From the NCBI GenBank assembly GCA_014360825.1, contig JACIWT010000005.1, forward strand, positions 80,248-144,247: a stretch of DNA of 64,000 nucleotides, in the 5' to 3' direction. This document shows positions 1-8,447 of the stretch, piece after piece. A program made the position numbers and the translations under genes. This DNA comes from Chloroflexota bacterium. GTDB taxonomy: Bacteria; Chloroflexota; Anaerolineae; UBA2200; JACIWT01. Each line of letters opens with the position of its first letter. Position 1 is the stretch's first letter. The notes under the pieces are model-generated. The model made no database searches. It saw only the letters and a list, made by a program, of their open reading frames with translations, and had not been told where the DNA came from.

Positions 1-184
1 TCATCTGGAGATAGGTGATCTTGTGTCGCGGTCGCAAGTCAGATGGGTCCGTGTTGTACCATTGAACAGGGAAAATCCACCATCCCAGAACCACGAGTCC
101 GATGAGCAGGCCCAACACGAACGCGATGATGGTCTCCGTCGTGATCCGTCTGCGAATGTTGTTGAGCAGGTCATTGGTTCCCAC
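1..184 (-). CDS. Truncated single-pass membrane protein, N-terminal 61 residues
   Basis: The gene runs off the left edge, so only its start is present. A GTG start at 184-182 follows a strong ribosome binding site (AGGAGGTG on the minus strand, 5 bases upstream). The visible protein starts with about 20 polar residues (VGTNDLLNNIRRRITTET), then one hydrophobic helix (IIAFVLGLLIGLVVLGWWIF), then PVQWYNTDPSDLRPRHKITYL. The pattern of one helix followed by a P-x-x-W/Y...DP-x-x-LR...Y-L motif is one I associate with short conserved Chloroflexi membrane-anchored proteins of unknown function. Overlapping frames in the same stretch have no ribosome binding site. The family assignment is weak, but that this is a gene is likely. 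Confidence 0.6.
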   Translation of the reverse strand, partial: MGTNDLLNNIRRRITTETIIAFVLGLLIGLVVLGWWIFPVQWYNTDPSDLRPRHKITYLQM

Positions 185-264
185 GATTCACCTCCTGGAT
201 GTTGCCCTTGTGCCGTAGAGCACGGCGACCACTGGTGAGTTGCCACTATGATATTGACACATAT

Positions 265-293
265 ATTCTACCATAAATCAGGTCTGAACGCAA
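265..293 (-). promoter_or_regulatory. Putative sigma-70 promoter for the truncated membrane protein gene
   Basis: On the minus strand, a -35 box TTGCGT (293-288) and a -10 box TAGAAT (270-265) are separated by exactly 17 bases. It points toward the gene starting at 184. The -10 matches consensus at 5 of 6 positions, the -35 only at 3 of 6. Confidence 0.4.
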
Positions 294-350
294 GTAACCT
301 TCCTAACACGAGGTTGGCAACAGCAGAGAATTCCGGGGTGGTAACTTACA

Positions 351-379
351 TTGACAAGCACTCAGTGCTGCAATAGAAT
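351..379 (+). promoter_or_regulatory. Strong sigma-70 promoter with a palindrome in its spacer
   Basis: A perfect -35 TTGACA (351-356) and a -10 TAGAAT (374-379) are separated by 17 bases, ahead of the acetyltransferase gene starting at 446. Within the spacer is a 13-base palindrome, AGCACTCAGTGCT (357-369), which would place a bound repressor between the two boxes. The half-site resembles part of the CIRCE half-site (TTAGCACTC), but the nine-base CIRCE gap is missing, so it is probably a different operator. Confidence 0.7.
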
Positions 380-445
380 AACCCCGAAGAGGGGCACTTT
401 TCGCAGAGGAACGTGCGAATGGACTGTTAGGGTGAGGATGAGCCT

Positions 446-1444
446 TTGATTACGCATCGCATCACGGGGGCCTCAAAATCAGATGGATTACGGCCATTGG
501 ACTTGAGCCGGGATCTAAGGCCTTTAGCCGACCTGATTGAATTCGCCTTTGGGGCCGAACTGGACCAGACGGGCAACCAAATCACGCGCGAGATCCGTAG
601 TCTGGCTCCCTTTGGTCCCATCCTGTCCGTTTTCAACCTTCTCAACGCTCCTCTAAGTGATATGCTCAACGGGTTCGTGTGGGCGGAGGACCGGCGCTTG
701 GTCGGGAATGTTACGGTAACTTTACAGCGGCGCGGCGTATGGATGATCAGCAACGTGGCCGTTTACCCAGAATACCGTGGACGGGGCATTGCTCGTCAAC
801 TAATGGAAGCGGCACTGAACCTCATTGAAGAGCGCGGTGGACACACCGTTCTCTTGCAGGTACGAAGTGACAACCAGGCTGCCCAGACGTTGTATAAGCA
901 TCTGGGCTTCACGTGCTATGAGACGACGGTAGATTTGTCCGGCCAGATACCGGCTATGGAAACAAAGCCCGAATTCCCCGCCGGCACCGTTCTGCGCCCA
1001 GAGCGGGCGGGCGACTGGCAGCAGTTGTACGACTTGTATTTGGCTACTACCTCTCCCTCGTTTCGTAAATATCATCCGGTCTCGCCAAGGGCATTCCGCC
1101 GGCCCTGGGGAAGTGGCATCGTGGAGGCTCTGGGCGACTGGTTGACCGGTGGTGGTCACTGGAGGCTGGTTGTGGAGAGGGATGGTCGCGATATCGTAGC
1201 CAGCCTGAGTGTGAGCGCCACATCGGAGGGGGTGCAGCGCTTGCGTCTGCTCGTCGCCCCATCTGAATGCGGCAGCCTGGAAAGCGCGCTGGTGGACGAG
1301 TCACTGCGTCGGCTGCGCCCGTGGGCCGGCACGCGAGTTGCCTGTACGGTGCCAGCGAGTCATACCGCAACCCTGGAGGCACTGAAGAGGCGGGGCTTCA
1401 GCGAAGTCCGCCGCCTCGATCAGATGGCCCTGGAAATATTCTGA
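446..1444 (+). CDS. GNAT family N-acetyltransferase, probable tandem-GNAT protein
   Basis: This is a 332-residue soluble protein. Residues about 60-155 are a typical GNAT domain: a central beta strand SNVAVYP, then the acetyl-CoA pyrophosphate-binding loop R-G-R-G at about 111-114 followed by the helix IARQLMEAAL, and a late N-x-A-A-x-x-L-Y-x-x-L-G-F motif. GNAT enzymes move an acetyl group from acetyl-CoA to an amine; the substrate cannot be read here. The C-terminal half (about 175-332) lacks an intact RGRG loop but ends in a GFSEVRR-like strand, which suggests a degenerate second GNAT fold. The start is TTG, chosen because GGTGAGG lies 8 bases upstream; the nearby ATG at 438 runs into a stop after three codons. 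It is transcribed alone from the promoter at 351-379. Confidence 0.85.
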   Translation: MITHRITGASKSDGLRPLDLSRDLRPLADLIEFAFGAELDQTGNQITREIRSLAPFGPILSVFNLLNAPLSDMLNGFVWAEDRRLVGNVTVTLQRRGVWMISNVAVYPEYRGRGIARQLMEAALNLIEERGGHTVLLQVRSDNQAAQTLYKHLGFTCYETTVDLSGQIPAMETKPEFPAGTVLRPERAGDWQQLYDLYLATTSPSFRKYHPVSPRAFRRPWGSGIVEALGDWLTGGGHWRLVVERDGRDIVASLSVSATSEGVQRLRLLVAPSECGSLESALVDESLRRLRPWAGTRVACTVPASHTATLEALKRRGFSEVRRLDQMALEIF

Positions 1445-1568
1445 CCAGCAGCAAAGCGACCTTTGCGGACATCTCCCAACTGTCAGGGAGCAGAGAGCCG
1501 AAACCGATACGCCTGACCCACGTATAGCACTCAGAAGAACATTCGTGGCAGGGAAAGGAGTTCCCATC

Positions 1569-1952
1569 ATGCGGAAAGTACTGGCACAGTGGATTATCTA
1601 CACGTTGGCGCTCTGGGCGGCAGCGAAATTCGTGCCGGGCATCCATGCCGGCGGAGACTGGACCGTCTTAGTAGCAGTGGCACTCATCTTTGGCTTGGTC
1701 AACGCTCTTTTCCGTCCCATCCTGACGCTGCTTTCGTGTCCCCTCCTGATCCTGACTTTGGGCCTGTTTACTCTGGTGATCAATGCTGTTTTGCTCCTTT
1801 TAGCCTCGATGATCGCCGAAGCCCTCCATATACCTTTCTATGTGGACGGATTCGTCCCGGCTTTCTGGGGAGGGTTGGTAGTGGGTATTGTGAGCGTGGT
1901 GCTCAGCCTGGTGTTTGGCGAAGACAGAGAGGCAAAGCGGCGCCGCCATTAG
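1569..1952 (+). CDS. Four-helix membrane protein, phage holin family (PF04020-like)
   Basis: The protein is 127 residues, small and very hydrophobic, with four predicted membrane helices and a basic tail (REAKRRRH). The pattern A-x-K-F-V-P-G-I near residue 20 and the G-L-V-N-A-L-F-R-P-I-L segment between helices 2 and 3 fit the widespread family annotated as 'phage holin family protein' or mycobacterial four-TM holin-like. That family is chromosomal and of unknown role, and a real phage link is not implied. ATG at 1569 is preceded by AAAGGAG at 1554-1560; an in-frame upstream start at 1545 would lie inside that site. It stands alone and converges with the next gene. Confidence 0.8.
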   Translation: MRKVLAQWIIYTLALWAAAKFVPGIHAGGDWTVLVAVALIFGLVNALFRPILTLLSCPLLILTLGLFTLVINAVLLLLASMIAEALHIPFYVDGFVPAFWGGLVVGIVSVVLSLVFGEDREAKRRRH

Positions 1953-1975
1953 GGCAGAGTCGCTGGTGGCTGGCC

Positions 1976-2004
1976 AAAAGGAAAGCCGGGAGTGAATCCC
2001 GGCT
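1976..2004 (-). terminator. Rho-independent terminator of the gene at 2019-2957
   Basis: An 8-base-pair stem (AGCCGGGA / TCCCGGCT, 1984-1991 and 1997-2004) has a 5-base loop. On the minus strand it is followed by TTCCTTTT. It lies just beyond the stop of the minus-strand gene ending at 2019. It could also slow plus-strand transcription from the convergent gene, but the plus-strand tail is poor in T. Confidence 0.65.
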
Positions 2005-2018
2005 GTACTTCCTCTCTC

Positions 2019-2957
2019 CTATCGGCCGAAGAGCGATTTCCACCCCCCATTCGCCCTTCCGTTGTTGAGCATACGGGTCAAGCCCCGCATGGCAATGACA
2101 ACTACCGCCACGCCGGTCAGGATGAAGAGCAGCCCGCGCAGGGGCCGGGGGATGAACTGCAGAGTGAGATACCATACGAACTCTGGAAACGGTTGCACGC
2201 GGTAGAGATGGGTGAGCAAGTAAGCGATGCCCAAACTCAACCACACTCCACCCAAGACGAAAAAGGCCAACCATCGAGCAGACTGCTGCAGCAGGGCGGT
2301 CGTTTTCCCTGTGGCAATCCGCCGGATCCGGGGCACGGGGGAGAGTACATCTACCCGCGGCAACAGGGCGCTTTCTTTGACCAATGCCTCTGCTTCTTGC
2401 CTCTCTGCCGGAGCGATCACGGGCGGCAGATAGGGGTGCCCGAGGAGCCGGGTGTTTTCCTCTTCGCACAGCACGTAGTCAGCCGCATGCCTGATATCCC
2501 GGGCCACCGGGAACCCGCCGATTTCGGGCTGGTGTCCGCCGAATAAATCGCTCATCGTGCGCTCGCCTAACACTAAGACTGGCCGACACCCAACTGTGTA
2601 AGCCAGGTTCACATCTTCGGGTTGATCGCAAATCAGGTAGCACTCGGGCAAGCGCAGGTCCAGTTGTTCCGCTGCTTCTGAGAGAAGGCCGGGTTGTGTA
2701 CCCCAGCAGGCGCACTGATCCTCAACCGAATGCGGGCAATAGACTACCGCGTCCATTCGGCCGCCACCAGCCGACAGGCGCTCCAGTAGTTCTCGGGTGC
2801 TCTGGCCATCACCGTCTGGCCCGCGATGGGTGGGGTCGAGCAGGATGGAGAAAAGCCCGCTCTGCGACAAAAGCCGCACGGCCTCTACGCTCTCCTGGGC
2901 CGGACCCTCGCCTGGCTTGGTGAGCAGACACTCTTGCTTGATGAACACTGCCCTCAT
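2019..2957 (-). CDS. Degenerate GmhB/HisB-like HAD protein with two C-terminal membrane helices
   Basis: The protein has 312 residues. Residues 1-165 align by eye with histidinol/heptose-bisphosphate phosphatases of the HAD superfamily. The zinc-loop pattern C-P-H...C-A-C near residues 75-85 is kept, followed by QPGLL..AAEQLDL and an ICDQPEDVNLA stretch matching the family's third motif. The catalytic motif I is lost, however: the place where families read VFLDRDGVL reads VFIKQECLL, so both aspartates are gone (K and E instead). The C-terminal part has two membrane helices (about 228-255 and 280-300) and a short basic tail. It is therefore probably a membrane-anchored pseudophosphatase, perhaps a binding or regulatory protein. 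It is monocistronic with a terminator at 1976-2004. The ATG at 2957 has AAAGGA upstream. Confidence 0.65.
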   Translation of the reverse strand: MRAVFIKQECLLTKPGEGPAQESVEAVRLLSQSGLFSILLDPTHRGPDGDGQSTRELLERLSAGGGRMDAVVYCPHSVEDQCACWGTQPGLLSEAAEQLDLRLPECYLICDQPEDVNLAYTVGCRPVLVLGERTMSDLFGGHQPEIGGFPVARDIRHAADYVLCEEENTRLLGHPYLPPVIAPAERQEAEALVKESALLPRVDVLSPVPRIRRIATGKTTALLQQSARWLAFFVLGGVWLSLGIAYLLTHLYRVQPFPEFVWYLTLQFIPRPLRGLLFILTGVAVVVIAMRGLTRMLNNGRANGGWKSLFGR

Positions 2958-3083
2958 CTTCGTCCTTTATCCTCGCGTCAGATAGATTGAACCCCATTGG
3001 CTGGCCATATATTACCACCTTTTGTGCTCTAACGTAAAAACGCTCAGATGGCATGGAAAGTTGCATGGTCGGGCCTCCGCTTT

Positions 3084-4265
3084 TCACTTCCGGAGTATTT
3101 CCTCTGCAAAACTCGTGCCGAATCCCAGGGGTTTGACGCCCAACAATTCGGCTATCGTCTGCCCCAGGTCGGCGAAAGTGGGCCGTGTTCCCACGTTCAC
3201 ACCGGGCCGGATGGGAGCACCATACAGGAGCACGGGCACGTACTCCCGGGAGTGGTCGGTGCTGGGTGTGGTGGGGTCATTGCCGTGATCGGCGGTGAGC
3301 ACCAGCACGTCTTCGGGGTGCATCGCGCCCGTGATCTCGGGCAGGCGACGGTCCACCGCTTCCAATGCATCGGCGTAGCCACGCGGGTCGTTGCGATGGC
3401 CGTATAGCATGTCGAAGTCCACCAGATTGGCGATGATGAGTCCGGCCTGGTCCTGGCGCATAAATTCCACAATCGCATCTATCGCGGCCATGTTATTACC
3501 GCTGTGGTTGGACTGTGTGAGGCCCTGGTTGGCGAATATATCCTCGATCTTGCCTACGCCCATCACCTCCAATCCGGCTTCGCAGACATGGTCGAGCAGG
3601 GTTGGCCCGGGCGGAGGTGCGGAGAAGTCCTTACGGCGCTCGGTGCGCACGAAATGACCTGGCCGCCCTACGAATGGTCGGGCGATGACCCGTCCGACGT
3701 TGTGCTCGCCGGTCAGCAAGTCGCGGGCGATGCGACTCATGCGGTATAGTTCCTCGATGGGCACGATGTCCTCGTGGGCGGCGATCTGGAAGACGCTGTC
3801 GGCGGAGGTGTAAACGATGGGCCAACCCGTGCGCATGTGCTCTGCCCCTAAGACCTGGATGATCACTGTCCCCGAAGCGGGCACGTTGCCCAGTGTGGGT
3901 CGGCCGATGCGACGTTCGAACTCTGCGATGAGGTGAGGTGGAAAGCCGTGCGGGTATGTGGGCAATGGAGTCGGAGAGTAGAGGCCGGCCAGTTCCCAAT
4001 GGCCGATGGTGGTATCCTTGCCCGCCGAGGCCTCGGCCATGCGCCCGTAGGCTCCCAATGGTTTCTCCACCGGGGGCACCCCCTCGATCTCGAGGATGTT
4101 GCCCAGACCCAGGCTGCCCATATTGGGCAAATGCAAACCCCCGACCGCCTTGGCTGTGTTCCCCAATGTATTGGATCCAACGTCGCCGTACTGGTCGGCG
4201 TCGGGCAATTCACCCACCCCGACGCTATCGAGCACAACGAATATCACACGTCTGACTTTGGTCAT
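3084..4265 (-). CDS. deoB: Phosphopentomutase
   Basis: DeoB interconverts (deoxy)ribose 1-phosphate and 5-phosphate in nucleoside salvage, in the cytoplasm. At 393 residues it has normal family length. The N-terminal metal-binding motif [14 protein letters not shown] is intact, followed by [11 protein letters not shown]. The conserved C-terminal metal site [21 protein letters not shown] is also intact, as expected for the alkaline-phosphatase-like fold. The frame is open upstream to 4388, but ATG at 4265 ([13 protein letters not shown]) matches the family start and leaves a 64-base divergent intergenic region facing trpS. A PfkB sugar kinase two genes away is consistent with sugar or nucleoside salvage, but the two are not in one operon. 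Confidence 0.95.
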   Translation of the reverse strand: MTKVRRVIFVVLDSVGVGELPDADQYGDVGSNTLGNTAKAVGGLHLPNMGSLGLGNILEIEGVPPVEKPLGAYGRMAEASAGKDTTIGHWELAGLYSPTPLPTYPHGFPPHLIAEFERRIGRPTLGNVPASGTVIIQVLGAEHMRTGWPIVYTSADSVFQIAAHEDIVPIEELYRMSRIARDLLTGEHNVGRVIARPFVGRPGHFVRTERRKDFSAPPPGPTLLDHVCEAGLEVMGVGKIEDIFANQGLTQSNHSGNNMAAIDAIVEFMRQDQAGLIIANLVDFDMLYGHRNDPRGYADALEAVDRRLPEITGAMHPEDVLVLTADHGNDPTTPSTDHSREYVPVLLYGAPIRPGVNVGTRPTFADLGQTIAELLGVKPLGFGTSFAEEILRK

Positions 4266-4329
4266 CTTTCGTCTTTGCACCTGCTGCTTTTTGTGGTAAA
4301 CTTCCCACCAAATTTGGGAGGAGGCATCG

Positions 4330-5310
4330 ATGAAAAAGGGCCGAGTTTTCTCCGGTGCCCGCCCGACGGGCCGCCAACACTTGGGCAACTACCTGGGAGC
4401 CATCCAGAACTACGTCGCTCTCCAGGAGGACTACGACTGCATCTACTGCGTGGTGGACCTGCACGCTCTAACCACGCTGCGTGAAACCGAAGCGCTGAGA
4501 GAGAACACCTATGACATGGTGTTAGACTGGCTCGCCGCAGGTATGGACCCTAAGCGCAGCATCATCTTCGTCCAGTCTCATGTTCCCCAGGTGACAGAAC
4601 TGCACACTATCCTCTCGATGGTCACACCCTTAGGCTGGCTGACCAGGCTACCCACGTTTAAGGAAAAGGTCCGCCAGCAACCGGATAACGTGAACTATGG
4701 TCTGGTGGGCTATCCGGTGCTGATGGCCGCCGACATCACCCTCTACAAGACCAATGTGGTCCCAGTCGGTGAGGACCAATTGCCCCACCTGGAATTCACG
4801 CGCGAGATCGTGCGCCGCTTCAACCACCTTTTCGGTGAGGTGCTCGTGGAACCGGAAGCCAGGCTTACCGAGACACCGCGCGTGCTGGGCATAGATGGTG
4901 TGAATAAAATGAGCAAGTCGCTCAACAATCACATTGAACTGGCTGCCGAGCCCGATGAGATCCGCCGCCGGGTGATGAGCATGGTCACCGACCCGGCCCG
5001 CCAGCGCCGCACCGACCCCGGTCATCCAGAGATTTGCAACGTACAGCAATTGCACAGATTATACACCAATGCCGCCCGCGTTGCGGAGATTGACCAGGCC
5101 TGTCGCCGCGCCGGGATCGGCTGCGTCAAGCATAAAGAGGAATTTGCCGAGTGCCTGATCGCGGCTCTGGCTCCTTTCCGTGAACGCCGGGCTCAATTGG
5201 CCCGCGACCCCAACTTAGTATGGGATATCCTGTCCGATGGTGCCAAGCGCGCCCGCGTCATAGCCACTGAGACCCTAACCCAGGTCAAGGCGGCAGTGGG
5301 CCTGCCATAA
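4330..5310 (+). CDS. trpS: Tryptophan--tRNA ligase
   Basis: This class I aminoacyl-tRNA synthetase charges tRNA-Trp with tryptophan. Its 326 residues match the usual bacterial TrpRS size. The HIGH-type signature is present as [13 protein letters not shown] (residues about 11-23) and the KMSKS loop as [14 protein letters not shown] (about 194-207). Other TrpRS landmarks include [10 protein letters not shown] and [17 protein letters not shown]. The ribosome binding site GGGAGGAGG is close upstream of ATG 4330. It diverges from deoB; a TTGCAC/TAAACT pair at 4275-4302 (16-base spacer) is a possible promoter. Its 3' end overlaps the convergent sugar kinase gene by 26 bases. Confidence 0.96.
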   Translation: MKKGRVFSGARPTGRQHLGNYLGAIQNYVALQEDYDCIYCVVDLHALTTLRETEALRENTYDMVLDWLAAGMDPKRSIIFVQSHVPQVTELHTILSMVTPLGWLTRLPTFKEKVRQQPDNVNYGLVGYPVLMAADITLYKTNVVPVGEDQLPHLEFTREIVRRFNHLFGEVLVEPEARLTETPRVLGIDGVNKMSKSLNNHIELAAEPDEIRRRVMSMVTDPARQRRTDPGHPEICNVQQLHRLYTNAARVAEIDQACRRAGIGCVKHKEEFAECLIAALAPFRERRAQLARDPNLVWDILSDGAKRARVIATETLTQVKAAVGLP

Positions 5311-6175
5311 AGCGCGCGCCCGGAACCTGAATGACGCCTTCCGCCAGGCTGGCTCCGGCTTCCAGGGCAGCCGCCACATCGCCTGTGGCCAGCCACTGGA
5401 CGATGAAAGCGGCGGCAAACGCATCCCCAGCCCCGGTGGTATCTGCCACCGGGACTTTTCTTGCCTCGCGGCAATGTACTCCTGTCCGCGTCCCGGCGAT
5501 TGCACCTCCCGAACCCAGCTTCAGGGCTACCAAGGGAAAACGCTCCAGGAGAGCCTCCAGTACGTCTTTGGGCTCTTCTGCGCCGGTCAGCACTCGTCCT
5601 TCGTGCAGGTTGGGGAAGAAAAGGTCCACCCCGGCCGCTAAACGATAGAAGGCATCGCTCCCCAACTCCGAGAGATAGCCGTAAGACGACGGGTCCAGGG
5701 AAAGCAACCCGCCCCTCTTTTTGACATAACGCATCGCGGTCAGTGCCGCTTCCCGCGGCTCATCCTCGAAGAAGGAGTAGGCGGTGACATGAAGCAGCCT
5801 TGCCTGGTCGAGCAGGCGGTAGTCCAGATCGTCTCGGCACAGGGTAGAGGTGGCACCCCGGGCCACGAACATAGTCCGCTCACCGGTCTGGTCCACCAGG
5901 CACATAGTAACGCCCGTCGGCTTTTTGGCTCGCGCCACAGCGGTGCAGACGCCTTTGGCGCGTAGGTCATCCACGATCAGCCGGCCCAGGATGTCATCGC
6001 CCACTTTCGCTATCAACCCGGCCTGGCCGCCACAGCGTGCCACCCAAACGGCAAAGTTCGCCGCCGAACCGCCCGGTGAGATAGTCGCTTGCACAAAACA
6101 ATCGGTGCCGTAGCGGATAGGCGATCTGGTCTGGCACACGATATCCAGCAGGGCATCCCCAAGCGCGACGATCAT
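5285..6175 (-). CDS. PfkB family carbohydrate kinase
   Basis: The protein has 296 residues and the ribokinase/PfkB fold. The N-terminal GDALLDIVC and GGSAANFAVWVARCGGQAGLIAKVGDD match PfkB signature 1. The C-terminal DTTGAGDAFAAAFIVQWLA matches signature 2, including the catalytic aspartate of the GAGD anion-hole motif. It phosphorylates a sugar or nucleoside with ATP; the exact substrate (ribose, fructose, a ketodeoxy acid or other) cannot be decided. The ATG at 6175 is chosen because AAGGA lies just upstream, because it gives the family start MIVALGDALLD, and because it sits 18 bases from a strong -10 box. Its last 26 bases overlap the end of trpS tail to tail. Confidence 0.9.
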   Translation of the reverse strand: MIVALGDALLDIVCQTRSPIRYGTDCFVQATISPGGSAANFAVWVARCGGQAGLIAKVGDDILGRLIVDDLRAKGVCTAVARAKKPTGVTMCLVDQTGERTMFVARGATSTLCRDDLDYRLLDQARLLHVTAYSFFEDEPREAALTAMRYVKKRGGLLSLDPSSYGYLSELGSDAFYRLAAGVDLFFPNLHEGRVLTGAEEPKDVLEALLERFPLVALKLGSGGAIAGTRTGVHCREARKVPVADTTGAGDAFAAAFIVQWLATGDVAAALEAGASLAEGVIQVPGARFMAGPLPP

Positions 6176-6193
6176 ATTCCTTCCCCGGTGGCA

Positions 6194-6222
6194 AGTATAG
6201 GGTATCGTCAGCCCGGCGTCAA
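6194..6222 (-). promoter_or_regulatory. Sigma-70 promoter of the PfkB kinase gene
   Basis: On the minus strand, TTGACG (6222-6217) and TATACT (6199-6194) are separated by 17 bases. The -10 box ends only 18 bases before the ATG at 6175, so the leader is about a dozen bases long. Confidence 0.75.
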
Positions 6223-6318
6223 CTTGCAGAAACACCCGGGTTATGAGTTTCTCTAGACAATGGGAAGTACGAGATAGCCAAGGGATGAGAGAGCGTTCGC
6301 TGGTAGTGGAGCCACAAC

Positions 6319-6350
6319 AAAAAGGCCCGCCCCAAGCATGGCGCGGGCCT
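6319..6350 (-). terminator. Rho-independent terminator of the LivK-like gene
   Basis: An 8-base-pair stem (AGGCCCGC 6323-6330 / GCGGGCCT 6343-6350) is followed on the minus strand by TTTTTGTTG. It lies about 20 bases past the stop codon at 6369 and closes the long minus-strand gene series. Confidence 0.85.
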
Positions 6351-6368
6351 GCTGATAACTCCCCGGGC

Positions 6369-7505
6369 TCAAGGGGCCGGATACACCTGCACGAAATCGC
6401 CGTTCTCCACCTTGAAAATGTACACGTGCTGCTCGCGCAAATCGCCCTTGCTGTCGTAGGTTATATGTCCCACCAGGGTGTTGAAGTCCAGGCTGCGAAT
6501 GGCATCGGCCACCCGCGCAGCATCGAAGGTCTTTGCGCGCTGGACGCCCTCGGCGATCACCGCCAACGCACTGTATCCGGCAATGCTGTAAGTGCCAGGG
6601 TTGCGCTTCTCCAGAGCCTGATAGTCCTTCCACCATCGAGCGTCGGCAACGACATCGGGGTCTGGGGTGATGCCACTCACATAGACTCCTTCGGCTGCCC
6701 GCCCCGATCCGTCAATGAATTCGTATAGGAAGCAGCCGTCGCTGGCCATGAAAGTCGCCGTCAAGCCAGCCTCACGCAACTCTGGTAGGAGCACGTAGCC
6801 CTCGGTCTCGTATCCGGCCAGGAAGACGGCATCGGGCTGCAGTTGGGCGATCTGTTGCACCGCCTTTACCTGAGTTGGGGCGGCCTCTTCGATCTCGATG
6901 GTCGCTGCCGGTTCGATACCCAGGTTGCGCAGCGCCAACACCATTTGATCCTTCAGCCCACGACCGTACTCGTTGTTGGCGTAGACGAGGGCGATGCGCT
7001 TAGCGCCCAGGGTCTCCACCAGGAAACGAGCATCCACCGGGGCCTGGGCGGCATCGGTGGCGTTCACCCGGAAGAAATTGGTGTAGCCTTTCTGGGTGAT
7101 GGAGACGTCGCTGGCCGTTGGTGTAACAACGATGATGGGCAGGTCTTTGTAGATTTCCATTGCGGCGAGGGTCTGGCCACTATTGTAATGTCCCACTACT
7201 CCGATCACCCTCTCGCCGCGGTCGATGGCTTCCTGCACCTGGCGCGCTACTTCTACCGCCACATCGGAATCGGCCTCATCGTCCAGGGCGATCACCTTGA
7301 CCTCATAGCCCAATAGGCCCCCTGCCTTGTTGAGGTGGTCGGCCATCAGGTTCACGCCCCCGACCACGGTCTGGCCGCCATCTGCTTGCCAGCCCGAGAG
7401 GGGTGCGGCTACGTAGACGATCACTTGCCCTTTGGGCTTTTGCTGACAAGAAGGCATCAGGATCAGCATCAGAACGCTCAGATAAAGGATTGTTCGCTTC
7501 CACAT
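6369..7505 (-). CDS. LivK-like ABC transporter substrate-binding lipoprotein (periplasmic-binding-protein type 1)
   Basis: The 378-residue protein has a lipoprotein signal peptide: a basic start MWKRT, a hydrophobic core, and the lipobox LMPSC with Cys at about 20. The mature part fits the branched-chain amino acid/Leu-Ile-Val binding family: VYVAAPLSG near the start, GGVNLMADHLNKAGGLLGYEVKVIALDDEAD, GVVGHYNSGQTLAAMEIY, and FFRVNATDAAQAPVDARFLVE. It should bind an amino acid or other small solute outside the membrane. No permease or ATPase genes adjoin it, so it may be an orphan receptor or work with a transporter elsewhere. It is the last gene of the minus-strand series, 55 bases after the coiled-coil membrane gene, and has a good terminator. 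Confidence 0.85.
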   Translation of the reverse strand: MWKRTILYLSVLMLILMPSCQQKPKGQVIVYVAAPLSGWQADGGQTVVGGVNLMADHLNKAGGLLGYEVKVIALDDEADSDVAVEVARQVQEAIDRGERVIGVVGHYNSGQTLAAMEIYKDLPIIVVTPTASDVSITQKGYTNFFRVNATDAAQAPVDARFLVETLGAKRIALVYANNEYGRGLKDQMVLALRNLGIEPAATIEIEEAAPTQVKAVQQIAQLQPDAVFLAGYETEGYVLLPELREAGLTATFMASDGCFLYEFIDGSGRAAEGVYVSGITPDPDVVADARWWKDYQALEKRNPGTYSIAGYSALAVIAEGVQRAKTFDAARVADAIRSLDFNTLVGHITYDSKGDLREQHVYIFKVENGDFVQVYPAP

Positions 7506-7560
7506 CGTGTTACTCCCTGAACACTGGCCAAAGGCTCCTATGATGTGCCATTGGCCTTGG

Positions 7561-8406
7561 TCAATTCTCGCCGGAAACTATGATGGGACCAGGGGTCCCG
7601 TGCTGGTATACTTGTTCCATACTGGATACGATATCCTGCAGGGCCTGGATTTGGTCAGCGATGTCCTGGGCCAGACGCCTGCTGCGGGAACTATCAATAT
7701 CTTGCGCCCCCAGGAGCTGCAATTGGGAATAGACCATGCCCAGTGCACTCAAGGATGTTTCCAGTTGGTACTCGGCTCGCTCCATCACGTCTTGCAGTTT
7801 GCGAAGGTTATCTAGTTGTCCTTGCTTGGCTTGGATGGCCTGTTCGATCTGGGCACGCACGGCCGGGTCATTCTCTCGCTGGGCACGGATCCGCAAGGCA
7901 GTGATCTCGCCGGGCAGGTTGCCCAAATCGCGTTGCACCAGCGTGTCGGCCAGGTATTCATCCATCCCCTTGGCGAGTCGGTACATATTGGCGATCCAGT
8001 CGGTCACGCCTGCCGTGGTATCACGCAAATGGTCCCGCAACACGCCTGGTTTGCGTCCCTGCACAAAGGACTCGATACGGGCGCGATACTGCAGGGCTTT
8101 TTCGATTTTTTCCCGGTAGGCAGGTGTGCGGATAGCGGCGGGGTTGAAACGCTGGCGCAACATGTTGGCTACCACCTGCTGGCCAGTTCGCTCGTCGGTC
8201 AGGCTGGTGATGACGATGAGGGATTCGCTCACGCCTCCCAACGCTAGCCAGTACCAGGGTTGCCACCAGGGGAGGGGCTGTGGGAACAGGAAGAACAGCA
8301 CGATGAACGTGGCAATGGTAACCGCGCTCTCCCAGCGGAAGAAAGCATGCTCCAGCATAGCCCGGAAGGTGCGTTGTCTGAGTTCGTCCTGCTTCAGGGT
8401 GCTCAT
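7561..8406 (-). CDS. Coiled-coil membrane protein of unknown function in the VWA operon
   Basis: The protein has 281 residues. After about 28 polar residues come two closely spaced membrane helices (TIATFIVLFFLFPQPLP and WYWLALGGVSESLIVI). A long, strongly helical, heptad-rich cytoplasmic-type region extends from about residue 75 to the end (for example AQIEQAIQAKQGQLDNLRKLQ). I do not recognise a named family. The ATG at 8406 is preceded by CGGAG; the frame is open further upstream, but that region overlaps the VWA gene and reads like its shadow. It lies 41 bases after the solute-binding/VWA gene and is probably co-transcribed. A membrane-plus-coiled-coil protein could be a partner for PspA or the VWA protein, but that is inference only. 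Confidence 0.7.
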   Translation of the reverse strand: MSTLKQDELRQRTFRAMLEHAFFRWESAVTIATFIVLFFLFPQPLPWWQPWYWLALGGVSESLIVITSLTDERTGQQVVANMLRQRFNPAAIRTPAYREKIEKALQYRARIESFVQGRKPGVLRDHLRDTTAGVTDWIANMYRLAKGMDEYLADTLVQRDLGNLPGEITALRIRAQRENDPAVRAQIEQAIQAKQGQLDNLRKLQDVMERAEYQLETSLSALGMVYSQLQLLGAQDIDSSRSRRLAQDIADQIQALQDIVSSMEQVYQHGTPGPIIVSGEN

Positions 8407-8447
8407 GATCACTCCGTTTTTCCTGCTCTGTGTCACCGGAAGATAGC

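Noticed and set aside
1-246. Full-length frames covering the first 246 bases on both strands
   Set aside because: They overlap the ribosome-binding-site-supported gene starting at 184 and lack start signals of their own.
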